DNA from: Streptomyces sp. NBC_00568
GTDB taxonomy: Bacteria > Actinomycetota > Actinomycetes > Streptomycetales > Streptomycetaceae
Assembly (NCBI RefSeq): GCF_026341855.1
Contig: NZ_JAPENW010000001.1
Location: 4,207,001-4,271,000 of the forward strand
Direction: 5' to 3'
Length of the DNA stretch: 64,000 nt
Shown: piece by piece, positions 27,142 through 35,495 of the stretch
Layout: every line of letters begins with the position of its first letter
Numbering within the stretch: position 1 is the first letter of the stretch
Program-made: the position numbers and the translations under genes
The notes under the pieces: generated by a model
The model's database searches: none
What the model saw: only the letters and a program-made list of their open reading frames with translations
Told to the model about the DNA's origin: nothing

Positions 27142-27505
27142 GCTCCGGTGTTCTCCATGCTCTCCATGGCGGTGGCCGCGACCGGTTCAACGCGTGTTCG
27201 ACCGGCCGGTCACTGCCCGGCCGGCGGTGGGTCTGTCCGGAAGAGGCGCGCCCGACCCCGTACGGCGATGGAAGTCCGGCCGCCGGGTGAACCCTGTGCA
27301 AACCGCCTGTACGGGGCAGCAACCATTGCGTTACGGGCGCCCTCTCATGCATGCTCCCTGGAACGCCGTACAAGGCGCGCAGGATCTGGGCAGAGGAGGA
27401 GTGCCGCCGTACCCTTGGGGGTATGGGGTTGGGAAGATGTTTCCCAGACACAGCTCTGCCGATCGTTGTCGTCCCCACCACGAGGATCCAAACGCCGAGA
27501 CACCC
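27127..27505. other. Gene-free region upstream of the universal stress protein
   Basis: 379 bp holding the divergent promoters of the membrane protein and the Usp gene. GAGGAGGA occurs near 27393 directly before a GTG in the Usp frame, so a longer Usp N terminus is possible. Nothing else is recognised. Confidence 0.5.
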
Positions 27506-28033
27506 ATGGCCGGTCACGAATTCTTCGATAACGCGGACCGCAAGCGCCCGCTCGCCGATCCCACGGCGGCCGAGCCCCTGGCGGCGGAAGAACCCCGCCA
27601 GCCCTGCGATCCCGCCTTCAAGCACGGCGTCGTCGTCGGTTTCGACGGTTCGACGTCCAGCGAGCGTGCCCTCGCCTACGCGATCGGGATGGCCCACCGC
27701 TCCGGCTCGGGCCTGATCATCGTCCATGTGGCCAACCGGCTGCCCACCACGGTGTGGGCGGGCTGCGAGCCGCCGGTCTTCGTCGACGTTCCCGACCACC
27801 GCACCGAGGTGCTGGGGCTGGAGCTCGCCTGCGCCGAATACCTCTCCGAGGTGCCCTGGATCCTGGTCGAGCGCGGCGGTGACATCTGCCACGAACTCGA
27901 AGAGGTGGGCCGGGAGTACGAGGCGGACGCGATCGTCGTCGGCTCCACGCACGGCATCGTCGGACGGATCTTCGGCTCGGTCGCGGGCCGGCTGGCCAAG
28001 CGCGCCAAGCGCCCTGTCGTCGTCATTCCGTAA
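27506..28033 (+). CDS. Universal stress protein (UspA-fold)
   Basis: 175-aa single-domain Usp. HGVVVGFDGSTSSERALAYAIGMA is the N-terminal strand-loop-helix, and IVVGSTHGIVGRIFGSVAGRLAKRAKRPVVVIP is the C-terminal ATP-binding motif G-x2-G-x9-G(S/T), here GxxGxxxGSV. The first ~40 residues are an unrelated charged extension. The ATG at 27506 has only a weak ribosome site; in-frame upstream codons (ATG near 27438, GTG near 27401) are alternatives. Members respond to stress or dormancy; the specific role is unknown. Confidence 0.85.
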   Translation: MAGHEFFDNADRKRPLADPTAAEPLAAEEPRQPCDPAFKHGVVVGFDGSTSSERALAYAIGMAHRSGSGLIIVHVANRLPTTVWAGCEPPVFVDVPDHRTEVLGLELACAEYLSEVPWILVERGGDICHELEEVGREYEADAIVVGSTHGIVGRIFGSVAGRLAKRAKRPVVVIP

Positions 28034-28212
28034 CGCGCCGTCACCCCCGGTGGGACGAGCCCCGGGAACGGACGGCCTTCCGTGTGCGGTGAGTGAACCT
28101 ACCCGCGCGTAGAGGTGTTTGTGCCTTTGTGAAGGGCATATACGGGACGCCGGTCCTTCAGCGGCGACCGGTACGACACAGCACAACCGCACAGGCATGA
28201 AGGGAGCCCGCC

Positions 28213-28776
28213 GTGGACAACGACGTCTCTGCGGGAAGCACCACCACGATCGTCGGCCGACTCGCGCTCGGCGTCACCCTGCTGGCCTTCGGCCTCGGGT
28301 ACACCGACCTGATCGACGGCGTGACGGCGGCCGACGCCGTATCACTGGCCCACTACGTAGGCGGCGTTGCGCTGTTCGTCGCCGGACTGCTCGCGTTCCG
28401 CGACCGTGACCCGGCCACCGGTACGGCCTTCACGGGTCTCGGCGCCCTCTGGTTCACCTGGGCCGTCTCGGCCGGTGGCCAGGTCTCCGACAACGCGGCG
28501 GGACTCTTCCTGCTGCTCTTCGCACTCGTCGTCCTGTCGCTCACCCTCGCGGGTGGCGACGTGCTCGGCCGGGGCACCTACGGGCTGTTCTTCGTCTCCC
28601 TGCTGCTCCTCGCCATCGGCCGGTTCGCGGACAACTCCGAACTCGCCAAGGCGGGCGGCTGGTTCGCCGTGGCGGCGGGCGCGGTCGCCTGGTACGCGGC
28701 GACAGCGGCTCTCGCCCACTGGCCCACGGCACTTCCACGACGCGCCGCCGGCCGGGGAGTGACGGCCACCGGCTGA
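28213..28776 (+). CDS. GPR1/FUN34/YaaH-type (acetate uptake-like) membrane protein
   Basis: 187-aa protein with six hydrophobic helices (LALGVTLLAFGLGYTDLI, YVGGVALFVAGLLAF, AGLFLLLFALVVLSLTLAG and others). Topology and size fit the AceTr (SatP/YaaH) family of acetate/succinate channels, to which Streptomyces orthologs are usually assigned. The signature NPAPLGL is not present, so the assignment is by overall similarity. The start is GTG at 28213 with AAGGGAG upstream. A bidirectional terminator follows. Confidence 0.7.
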   Translation: MDNDVSAGSTTTIVGRLALGVTLLAFGLGYTDLIDGVTAADAVSLAHYVGGVALFVAGLLAFRDRDPATGTAFTGLGALWFTWAVSAGGQVSDNAAGLFLLLFALVVLSLTLAGGDVLGRGTYGLFFVSLLLLAIGRFADNSELAKAGGWFAVAAGAVAWYAATAALAHWPTALPRRAAGRGVTATG

Positions 28777-28818
28777 CATCGGCGCGGGCCGGAGTATTGG
28801 GCGGCTCCGGCCCTTCAC

Positions 28819-28859
28819 GAACGATCCCCGTGCGCGGGTGGCGCGCACGGGGATCGTTC
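28819..28859. terminator. 18-bp perfect hairpin, bidirectional terminator
   Basis: GAACGATCCCCGTGCGCG (28819-28836) pairs perfectly with 28842-28859 around GGTGG. It sits between the convergent YaaH-like gene and glmS. Confidence 0.9.
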
Positions 28860-28897
28860 ATGTCCGTTCCACGGCAAGGGACTTGCCGGACGGGGTG

Positions 28898-30715
28898 CTA
28901 CTCGACGGTGACCGACTTGGCCAGGTTGCGCGGCTTGTCGATGTCCCGGCCGAGCGCCAACGCCGTGTGGTAGGCGAGGAGCTGGAGCGGGATGCCCATC
29001 AGGATCGGGTCCAGCTCGTCCTCGTTCTTCGGGACGACGATCGTCTGGTCGGCCTTCTCCTGGTGCTGGTGCGCGACCGCGAGGATCTGGCCGCTGCGGG
29101 CCTTGATCTCCTCGAGGGCGGCGCGGTTCTTCTCCAGCAGGTCGTCGTCGGGGACGATCGCGACGGTGGGCAGCGCGGGCTCGATGAGCGCCAGCGGGCC
29201 GTGCTTGAGCTCGGAGGCCGGGTAGGCCTCGGCGTGGATGTACGAGACCTCCTTCAGCTTCAGGGAGGCCTCACGGGCCACCGGGTAGCCCCGGACGCGG
29301 CCGATGAAGAGCATCGAGCGGGCCTCGGCGTACTGCGCGGCCAGCTTCTTGATCTCCTCCTCCTGCTCCAGGATCTCGGCGATCTGGGCGGGCAGCTTGC
29401 GCAGGCCCTCGATGATCCGCTTGCCGTCGCGGACCGACAGGTCGCGGGTGCGGCCGAGGTGCAGGGCGAGCAGCGCGAAGGCGACGGTCGTGTTGGTGAA
29501 GCACTTCGTCGAGACGACACAGACCTCGGGGCCCGCGTGCACGTACATGCCGCCGTCCGCCTCGCGGGCGATCGCCGAGCCGACGACGTTGACCACACCG
29601 AGGACCCGCGCGCCCTTGCGCTTGAGCTCCTGCACGGCGGCCAGCACGTCGTACGTCTCACCGGACTGGGAGACCGCGATGTACAGGGTGTCGGGGTCGA
29701 CGACCGCGTTGCGGTAGCGGAACTCGGAGGCCGGCTCGGCGTCCGCGGGGATGCGGGCCAGCTCCTCGATCATCTGGGCGCCGATCATGCCCGCGTGGTA
29801 CGAGGTGCCGCAGCCGAGGATCTTCACGCGGCGCACGGCGCGCGCCTCGCGGGCGTCCAGGTTCAGGCCACCGAGGTGGACCGTCGAGAACCGGTCGTCG
29901 ATGCGGCCGCGCAGCACGCGGTCCACGGCCTCGACCTGCTCGTGGATCTCCTTGTGCATGTACGTGTCGTGGCCGCCCATGTCGTACGACGCCGCCTCCC
30001 ACTCCACGGTGGTCGGCTCGGACGTCGTACGGGTGCCCTCGGTGGTGTACGTCCGGAAGTCGTCGGCCTTGAGCGTGGCCATCTCGCCGTCGTCCAGCGT
30101 GACTATCTGGCGGGTGTGGGTGACCAGCGCGGCGATGTCCGAGGCGACGAACATCTCCTTCTCGCCGATGCCGAGCACGACGGGGGAGCCGTTTCGCGCC
30201 ACCACGATGCGGTCGGGGAAGTCGGCGTGCATGACCGCGATGCCGTAGGTGCCCTCTATGACGCGCAGCGCCTCGCGGACCTTGTCCTCCAGCTTCTCCT
30301 GCTGGGAACGGGCGACGAGGTGGGTGAGGACCTCGGTGTCGGTCTCGGAGAGGAACTCGACGCCGTCGGCTTCGAGCTTCTTCCGCAGGTCGGAGGCGTT
30401 GTCGATGATGCCGTTGTGGACGACCGCGACCTTGTTGTCGCCGGACATGTGGGGGTGCGCGTTCACGTCGGAGGGGGCGCCGTGCGTGGCCCAGCGGGTG
30501 TGGGCGATACCCGTGGTGCCGGCGAAGCGCTTGGGGACCTTCGCCTCCAGGTCGCGGACCCGCCCCTTCGCCTTGACCATCTTCAGGCCGGCCGACTTCG
30601 GGGAGGTCACGACTATGCCCGCCGAGTCGTAGCCGCGGTACTCCAGGCGCTGAAGGCCTTCGAGGAGCAGCGGCGCCACGTCACGCCTGCCGATGTATCC
30701 GACGATTCCGCACAT
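28898..30715 (-). CDS. glmS: Glutamine--fructose-6-phosphate aminotransferase (isomerizing)
   Basis: 605-aa enzyme making glucosamine-6-phosphate, the first step to UDP-GlcNAc. MCGIVGYIG has the catalytic Cys2 of the N-terminal glutaminase domain. Two SIS sugar-isomerase domains follow (CGTSYHAGMIGA, SQSGETYDVLAA; SMLFIGRVRGYPVAREASLKLKE). The C terminus LAKSVTVE matches the conserved swivel end. GAGGAA precedes the ATG. It follows an 85-aa gene by 14 bp. S. coelicolor has more than one glmS; from memory this position corresponds to glmS2. Confidence 0.97.
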   Translation of the reverse strand: MCGIVGYIGRRDVAPLLLEGLQRLEYRGYDSAGIVVTSPKSAGLKMVKAKGRVRDLEAKVPKRFAGTTGIAHTRWATHGAPSDVNAHPHMSGDNKVAVVHNGIIDNASDLRKKLEADGVEFLSETDTEVLTHLVARSQQEKLEDKVREALRVIEGTYGIAVMHADFPDRIVVARNGSPVVLGIGEKEMFVASDIAALVTHTRQIVTLDDGEMATLKADDFRTYTTEGTRTTSEPTTVEWEAASYDMGGHDTYMHKEIHEQVEAVDRVLRGRIDDRFSTVHLGGLNLDAREARAVRRVKILGCGTSYHAGMIGAQMIEELARIPADAEPASEFRYRNAVVDPDTLYIAVSQSGETYDVLAAVQELKRKGARVLGVVNVVGSAIAREADGGMYVHAGPEVCVVSTKCFTNTTVAFALLALHLGRTRDLSVRDGKRIIEGLRKLPAQIAEILEQEEEIKKLAAQYAEARSMLFIGRVRGYPVAREASLKLKEVSYIHAEAYPASELKHGPLALIEPALPTVAIVPDDDLLEKNRAALEEIKARSGQILAVAHQHQEKADQTIVVPKNEDELDPILMGIPLQLLAYHTALALGRDIDKPRNLAKSVTVE

Positions 30716-30729
30716 ATACGTAAGGTTCC

Positions 30730-30987
30730 TCAGCCGTAGACGATGCGGCGCAGCTGCCTGAGCGAGAGCTCCGGCGGTGCGACCGCGCGGTATTTCAGGT
30801 CCGCCTCGATCCGTTCGAAGATCGACTCGTTCACCAGGCCCTGGGCCTGGAGCTCGCGGTGGCGGCGGCGGACGAACTCCTGGGTCGTCTCGTCGAAATA
30901 GGCGAGAACGTCCTGGATCACCCGCAGCGCCTCACCCCGGTTCAGGGGGGTCGACCGCGTCAAATGATCAACGAGTTCGTCGTGCAC
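30730..30987 (-). CDS. Small conserved protein co-transcribed with glmS
   Basis: 85-aa, mostly helical, charged protein (VHDELVDHLTRSTPLNRGEALRVIQDV...), not assigned to a family. Start GTG at 30987 with AGGATC upstream; a longer frame from 31149 would run into the divergent promoter and is disfavoured. Its stop lies 14 bp before glmS, so both are one operon. The R-rich C terminus (SLRQLRRIVYG) could bind nucleic acid or protein; nothing more can be said. Confidence 0.7.
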   Translation of the reverse strand: MHDELVDHLTRSTPLNRGEALRVIQDVLAYFDETTQEFVRRRHRELQAQGLVNESIFERIEADLKYRAVAPPELSLRQLRRIVYG

Positions 30988-31028
30988 CCGTTGATCCTGG
31001 GGTACCGGAAGGTGATTCGCAAGAATCC

Positions 31029-31044
31029 TGCCCGATATCGGGCA
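31029..31044. promoter_or_regulatory. Perfect 16-bp palindrome in divergent promoter
   Basis: TGCCCGATATCGGGCA is a perfect palindrome immediately followed by CACGTG. It lies between the glmS operon and the divergent phosphoesterase, 41 bp from one start and 92 bp from the other. It looks like a dimeric repressor operator; no known motif is recognised. Confidence 0.55.
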
Positions 31045-31136
31045 CGTGCGTGTTGAATCTCTTATGGGCGGCTGTTTGCGAGCTGTCCATCCTGTGTCTT
31101 GCGGCGCGTCGATTGCCCGGAGCAACTTCTGGAGCC

Positions 31137-32720
31137 ATGGACACTCCACGTATGGGCGTACCCGAGCAGCTCGCCGAGAAAATGACCATGGCCGAGCAGC
31201 ACGAGTACCTTCGCGCCACGTTCTCGCGGCGCAACATGATCAGAGGCGGCGCCGTGACCATCGGCGCCGTCGCGGGCGGCGCCTTCGTGCCCGGCGTCGC
31301 ACAGGCCGCCGCCCCGGCGCAGCGGACCTCCGCCCCGGCCTCGGCGGAGAAGGCCGACGGCGCGCTCGTCGCCCCCTTCGGCCGCCACCTCGCCTTCGGC
31401 AACGACCCGCGCACCGAGATGACCGTCTCCTGGCAGGTGCCGGCCGCCGTCAGCAGGCCCTACATCCGCATCGGCGCCCACCCCTGGGACCTCTCCCGCA
31501 AGATCGAGGCCGAGGTGCGCACCCTCTACACCCCGGCCGGCGTGGGCGCGAGCGGCGACCACACCCAGTACTACCTGCACGCCAAGCTCACCCACCTGCG
31601 CCCCGGCAGGACCTACTACTACGGCGTCGGCCACGCGGGCTTCGACCCCGCCGCGCCCCACCTCCTGGGCACGCTCGGCACCTTCACCACCGCGCCCTCG
31701 CACGCCGAGCCGTTCACCTTCACCGCCTTCGGCGACGAGGGTGTCGGCTACCACGGCCTCGCCAACGACGCCCTGCTGCTCGCCCAGAACCCCGCCTTCC
31801 ACCTGCACGCCGGCGACATCGCGTACGCGGACCCGGCCGGGCAGGGCAAGACCGCCGACACCGGCTTCGACTCGCGCATCTGGGACCAGTTCCTCGCCCA
31901 GACCGAGACGGTCGCCAAGCAGGTCCCGTGGATGCCGGCGTACGGCAACCACGACATGGAGGCCTGGTACTCGCCCAACGGCTACGGCGGCGAGGAAGCC
32001 CGCTGGACGCTGCCGGACAACGGCCCCGACAAGGCCAACCTGCCCGGCGTCTACTCCTTCGTCCACGGAAACACGGCGATCATCTCGCTGGACGCCAACG
32101 ACATCTCCTTCGAGATTCCGGCCAACCTCGGCATCTCCGGCGGCACCCAGACGAAGTGGCTGGAGACGCAGCTCAAGAAGTACCGCGCCTCGAAGGACGT
32201 CGACTTCGTCGTCGTCTTCTTCCACCACTGCGCGTACTGCACCTCCACGGCGCACGCCTCGGAGGGGGGCGTGCGACAGGAGTGGGTGCCGCTGTTCGAG
32301 AAGTACACCGTCGACCTGGTGATCAACGGCCACAACCACCAGTACGAGCGCACCGACGTCATCAAGGACAACGCGGTCACCAAGAAGCTGCCGATCGGCG
32401 GCACGGCGTACCCGGAGACCGACGGTGTCGTCTACGTGACGGCGGGCGCGGCCGGCCGCAGCCTGTACGCGTTCACCGCCCCGCAGTCCTACGAGGGCCA
32501 CGAGAACGAGGTCGAATCCGTCGCCTCCTTCATCAACCTCAAGGACGGTCGGCAGAACGAGACGGTCACCTGGTCGCGCGTGCGCTACCTCGACTACTCG
32601 TTCCTGCGCGTCGACGTCACCCCGGCCCCGAAGGGCCGCCTGGCCACGCTGAAGGTCCGCGGCATCGCCGAGACCGGTGAAGAGGTCGACCACTTCACGG
32701 TGGCGCGCCGGGCCAAGTAG
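31137..32720 (+). CDS. Tat-exported purple-acid-phosphatase-type metallophosphoesterase
   Basis: 527-aa secreted phosphatase. SRRNMIRGGAVTIGAVAGG is a twin-arginine signal sequence, preceded by a ~30-residue leader. An N-terminal fibronectin-like domain (MTVSWQVPAAVSRPYIRIG) precedes the catalytic fold. Metal ligands lie in HAGDIAYADP, YGNHDME, FFHHCAY and INGHNHQYERT. The architecture is that of purple acid phosphatases, and export in folded, metal-loaded form through Tat is expected. The ATG at 31137 has GGAGCC upstream. A hairpin terminator follows. Confidence 0.93.
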   Translation: MDTPRMGVPEQLAEKMTMAEQHEYLRATFSRRNMIRGGAVTIGAVAGGAFVPGVAQAAAPAQRTSAPASAEKADGALVAPFGRHLAFGNDPRTEMTVSWQVPAAVSRPYIRIGAHPWDLSRKIEAEVRTLYTPAGVGASGDHTQYYLHAKLTHLRPGRTYYYGVGHAGFDPAAPHLLGTLGTFTTAPSHAEPFTFTAFGDEGVGYHGLANDALLLAQNPAFHLHAGDIAYADPAGQGKTADTGFDSRIWDQFLAQTETVAKQVPWMPAYGNHDMEAWYSPNGYGGEEARWTLPDNGPDKANLPGVYSFVHGNTAIISLDANDISFEIPANLGISGGTQTKWLETQLKKYRASKDVDFVVVFFHHCAYCTSTAHASEGGVRQEWVPLFEKYTVDLVINGHNHQYERTDVIKDNAVTKKLPIGGTAYPETDGVVYVTAGAAGRSLYAFTAPQSYEGHENEVESVASFINLKDGRQNETVTWSRVRYLDYSFLRVDVTPAPKGRLATLKVRGIAETGEEVDHFTVARRAK

Positions 32721-32730
32721 GTCCCGGCTC

Positions 32731-32762
32731 GGCGGTACGCCCGGAAGGCGGGGCGTACCGCC
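32731..32762. terminator. 12-bp hairpin between phosphoesterase and DUF4429 gene
   Basis: GGCGGTACGCCC (32731-32742) pairs with GGGCGTACCGCC (32751-32762) around an 8-nt loop, between two convergent genes. Confidence 0.8.
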
Positions 32763-32812
32763 TCCCTGGCCGGCGGCCGGTCCCGCGAGCGGCGGCCCTC
32801 CAGCGCCCGTTC

Positions 32813-33697
32813 CTACAGGCGTTTGAGGACCGCCTGCTTGGCCAGGGCGAACTCCTCGTCCGTCAGGACGCCTTCCCTGCGCAGCTCGCCCAGCTCGCGC
32901 AGCCTGCGCAGCAGGGCGTCGTGGTCGGCCTCCGACGCGGGCCCCGGGACCGCCGCCCGGGCCGGCTCCTCGGCCGGCGGCCGGTCCTCCACCGCCGCGG
33001 CCGGATGCGGCAGCCGCGCCTGCACGGCCGCGGCGACCAGCGCCATCAGCGGGTCCTTCTTGAAGCCCCACAGCTCCACGGAGTTGGGGTCGTACTTCGC
33101 CGGCGCCTTGGTCTCGGCGCCGCGCACGACGAAGCGCAGACAGCCGTTCTCCAGGCCGGCCGCCGGATGCCACTCGACGGCCGTGATGTCGCCGAGGGCG
33201 AGCGTGCGGGCGCCCGCCGCCGACTTCGCGTCCTCCGTCTTCCAGTTCCACTCCAGGCGTACGCGCTCGCCGTCGAAGCTCGCCGTGCCGTCACCGGCGG
33301 AGGCGGACAGCGGCACCGCCGGACCGGGGAGCAGATAGCCGTCGACCGGGTCGGACGGCACCTGGTCGAGAAGCAGCGCGCTCCGGACCTCGTCCACGAA
33401 ATACTCGGCGACGCCGAAACGGTCGGCCTCCACCGTGAGCTGGTACGGGTCGTTCGGCTCCGTGAGCTTGCCGCCCGTCGCCTGGAGCAGCGGGTCGGCG
33501 CCGTCGCGCAGCCGGAGCCTGAGCCGCCCGGCCTTCCTGCCCTGCTCCAGTGAGACACTCGCCAACGCGTCGAGCGGCACGGTCAGTTCACCCAGTGCCT
33601 TGCGCAGCAGGCCGACGTTCTTGTCCCGCCCGGGGGTCAGTCGCAGAGCGTCGCCGTCGAAGATCCACGTGCCGTCCCGCTGGATGATTTCCGCCAT
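32813..33697 (-). CDS. DUF4429 protein with C-terminal SHOCT motif
   Basis: 294-aa soluble protein. Two PH-like DUF4429 repeats (MAEIIQRDGTWIFDGDALRLTPG and ASFDGERVRLEWNW...) are followed by a Pro/Ala linker and a SHOCT helix pair (LLRRLRELGELRREGVLTDEEFALAKQAVL). SHOCT modules are thought to mediate oligomerisation or binding. No purine-rich ribosome site precedes the ATG at 33697 (the minus strand reads AATCCTCCTC), so translation may be leaderless. It is divergent from the hexosaminidase with a DasR-like site between, 32 bp from its own start. Confidence 0.85.
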   Translation of the reverse strand: MAEIIQRDGTWIFDGDALRLTPGRDKNVGLLRKALGELTVPLDALASVSLEQGRKAGRLRLRLRDGADPLLQATGGKLTEPNDPYQLTVEADRFGVAEYFVDEVRSALLLDQVPSDPVDGYLLPGPAVPLSASAGDGTASFDGERVRLEWNWKTEDAKSAAGARTLALGDITAVEWHPAAGLENGCLRFVVRGAETKAPAKYDPNSVELWGFKKDPLMALVAAAVQARLPHPAAAVEDRPPAEEPARAAVPGPASEADHDALLRRLRELGELRREGVLTDEEFALAKQAVLKRL

Positions 33698-33728
33698 GAG
33701 GAGGATTGTTTCACCGCGTCTGCGGGAG

Positions 33729-33744
33729 AGTGGTCTCGACCAAT
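33729..33744. promoter_or_regulatory. DasR-responsive element (dre) before hexosaminidase
   Basis: AGTGGTCTCGACCAAT matches 13 of 14 defined positions of ANTGGTCTAGACCANT. It lies 72 bp before the GH20 start and 32 bp before the divergent DUF4429 start. DasR control of N-acetylhexosaminidase genes is established in Streptomyces. Confidence 0.85.
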
Positions 33745-33815
33745 TCGAAGGGCACGGCGAAGGGCGCGGCCAAGGGCAGGCCGCGGGCCTTTGCCGGGCA
33801 ACGAAGGGAGCGCGT

Positions 33816-35399
33816 GTGAGACAGCACCACAGAACGCCCCGCCTTCTCGGTACGCTGCTGCTCGTGGCGGCAGCCGGTATCTCCCTCGTCGGCGCGACGC
33901 CGCCCGCCGCGACCGTCACTCCGCTGGGCCGCGTCGTACCGGCCCCCGCCTCGGTCGACCCGGGCGGATCCCCGTACCGCGTCACCGGTGACACCCGCAT
34001 CCGCGTCGACGACTCGCGCGAGGCCCGCACGGTCGGCGCGTACCTCGCGGACATCCTGCGGCCCTCCACCGGCTTCCGGCTTCCCGTCACCTCGCAGGGC
34101 GGGGGAGCGATCCGGCTCCGGCTCGGCGGCAAGGGACTGGGCGAGGAGGGCTACCGCCTCGACAGCGGCCGGTCGGGCGTCACCATCACGGCCGGACGCC
34201 CCGCGGGCCTCTTCCACGGTGTCCAGACCCTGCGTCAGCTGCTGCCCGCCGCCGTCGAGAAGAAGTCCGTGCAGCCGGGCCCCTGGCTGATCGCCGGCGG
34301 CACCATCACGGACACCCCGCGCTACGGCTACCGCGGCGCCATGCTCGACGTATCCCGGCACTTCTTCACCGTCCCCCAGGTCAAGCACTACATCGACGAA
34401 CTGGCGCTCTACAAGGTCAACAAGCTGCATCTGCACCTGAGCGACGACCAGGGCTGGCGCATCGCCGTCGACTCCTGGCCGCGGCTGACGGCCCACGGCG
34501 GCTCCACCCAGGTCGGCGGCGGACAGGGCGGGTTCTACACCAAGGCCGACTACCGGGAGATCGTCCGGTACGCCGCCTCGCGCTATCTGGAGGTCGTCCC
34601 GGAGATCGACATGCCCGGACACACCAACGCGGCCCTCGCCTCGTACGCCGGGCTGAACTGCGACGGCGTCGCGCCGCCGCTCTACACCGGCACCGAGGTC
34701 GGCTTCTCCTCGCTGTGCGTGAACAAGCCGCTGACGTACGACTTCGTGGACGACGTGATCCGCGAGCTGGCCGCGATCACCCCGGGGGAATACCTCCACA
34801 TCGGTGGCGACGAGGCCCACTCCACCAGCCACGCCGACTACGTGACCTTCATGGACAAGGTGCAGCCCGTCGTCGCCAAGTACGGCAAGAAGGTGATCGG
34901 CTGGCACCAGCTGACCGGGACCACCCCGGCGAAGGGCGCCATCGCGCAGTACTGGGGTCTCGACGACACCGGCGCCGAGGAGAAGGCGCAGGTCGCCCGG
35001 GCCGCGCGGAACGGGACCGGGCTCGTGCTGTCGCCCGCCGACCGGCTGTACCTCGACATGAAGTACACCGCCGACACCCCGCTCGGCCAGGACTGGGCCG
35101 GACTCGTGGAGGTGCGCCGGGCCTACGACTGGGACCCGGGCGCCTACCTTCCGGGAGCACCCGCGTCGGCCGTCAAGGGCGTCGAGGCGCCGCTGTGGAC
35201 GGAGACGATCGTGACCTCCGCCGACATCGACGTCATGGCCTTCCCGAGGCTGCCCGGGGCCGCCGAACTCGGCTGGTCGCCCGCGTCCACGCACGACTGG
35301 GACACCTACAAGGTGCGGCTCGCCGCCCAGGGCCCGCGCTGGGACGCGCTGGGTATCGCCTACTACCGCTCGCCCCAGGTCCCCTGGCCGGCCGGCTAG
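33816..35399 (+). CDS. Secreted beta-N-acetylhexosaminidase (GH20)
   Basis: 527-aa exported enzyme releasing GlcNAc from chito-oligosaccharides. Signal peptide ~1-33; a GH20b N-terminal domain (~35-165); then the GH20 barrel. HIGGDEAH gives the catalytic pair Asp332-Glu333 of substrate-assisted catalysis; KLHLHLSDDQGWRI and PEIDMPGHTNAAL are conserved barrel strands. The start is GTG at 33816 with AAGGGAG upstream. Together with the chitinase at 9096 and glmS it forms the chitin to amino-sugar route. It is equivalent to the well-studied Streptomyces hexosaminidases of this position. Confidence 0.96.
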   Translation: MRQHHRTPRLLGTLLLVAAAGISLVGATPPAATVTPLGRVVPAPASVDPGGSPYRVTGDTRIRVDDSREARTVGAYLADILRPSTGFRLPVTSQGGGAIRLRLGGKGLGEEGYRLDSGRSGVTITAGRPAGLFHGVQTLRQLLPAAVEKKSVQPGPWLIAGGTITDTPRYGYRGAMLDVSRHFFTVPQVKHYIDELALYKVNKLHLHLSDDQGWRIAVDSWPRLTAHGGSTQVGGGQGGFYTKADYREIVRYAASRYLEVVPEIDMPGHTNAALASYAGLNCDGVAPPLYTGTEVGFSSLCVNKPLTYDFVDDVIRELAAITPGEYLHIGGDEAHSTSHADYVTFMDKVQPVVAKYGKKVIGWHQLTGTTPAKGAIAQYWGLDDTGAEEKAQVARAARNGTGLVLSPADRLYLDMKYTADTPLGQDWAGLVEVRRAYDWDPGAYLPGAPASAVKGVEAPLWTETIVTSADIDVMAFPRLPGAAELGWSPASTHDWDTYKVRLAAQGPRWDALGIAYYRSPQVPWPAG

Positions 35400-35411
35400 G
35401 AGGAATGCCGA

Positions 35412-35445
35412 CGGGCGCCCCGGAGGACCGTCTCCGGGGCGCCCG
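35412..35445. terminator. 14-bp hairpin between hexosaminidase and desD
   Basis: CGGGCGCCCCGGAG (35412-35425) pairs with CTCCGGGGCGCCCG (35432-35445) around GACCGT, between convergent transcription units. Confidence 0.9.
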
Positions 35446-35495
35446 CCTGTTCTGGGGGCTCCGGGGGCGTGTCCGCCTGCCCCGGAGCCCGGTGC

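Noticed and set aside
28838..30739. 633-codon open frame antisense to glmS
   Set aside because: It mirrors glmS codon structure on the opposite strand and has no recognisable domain; glmS is unambiguous.
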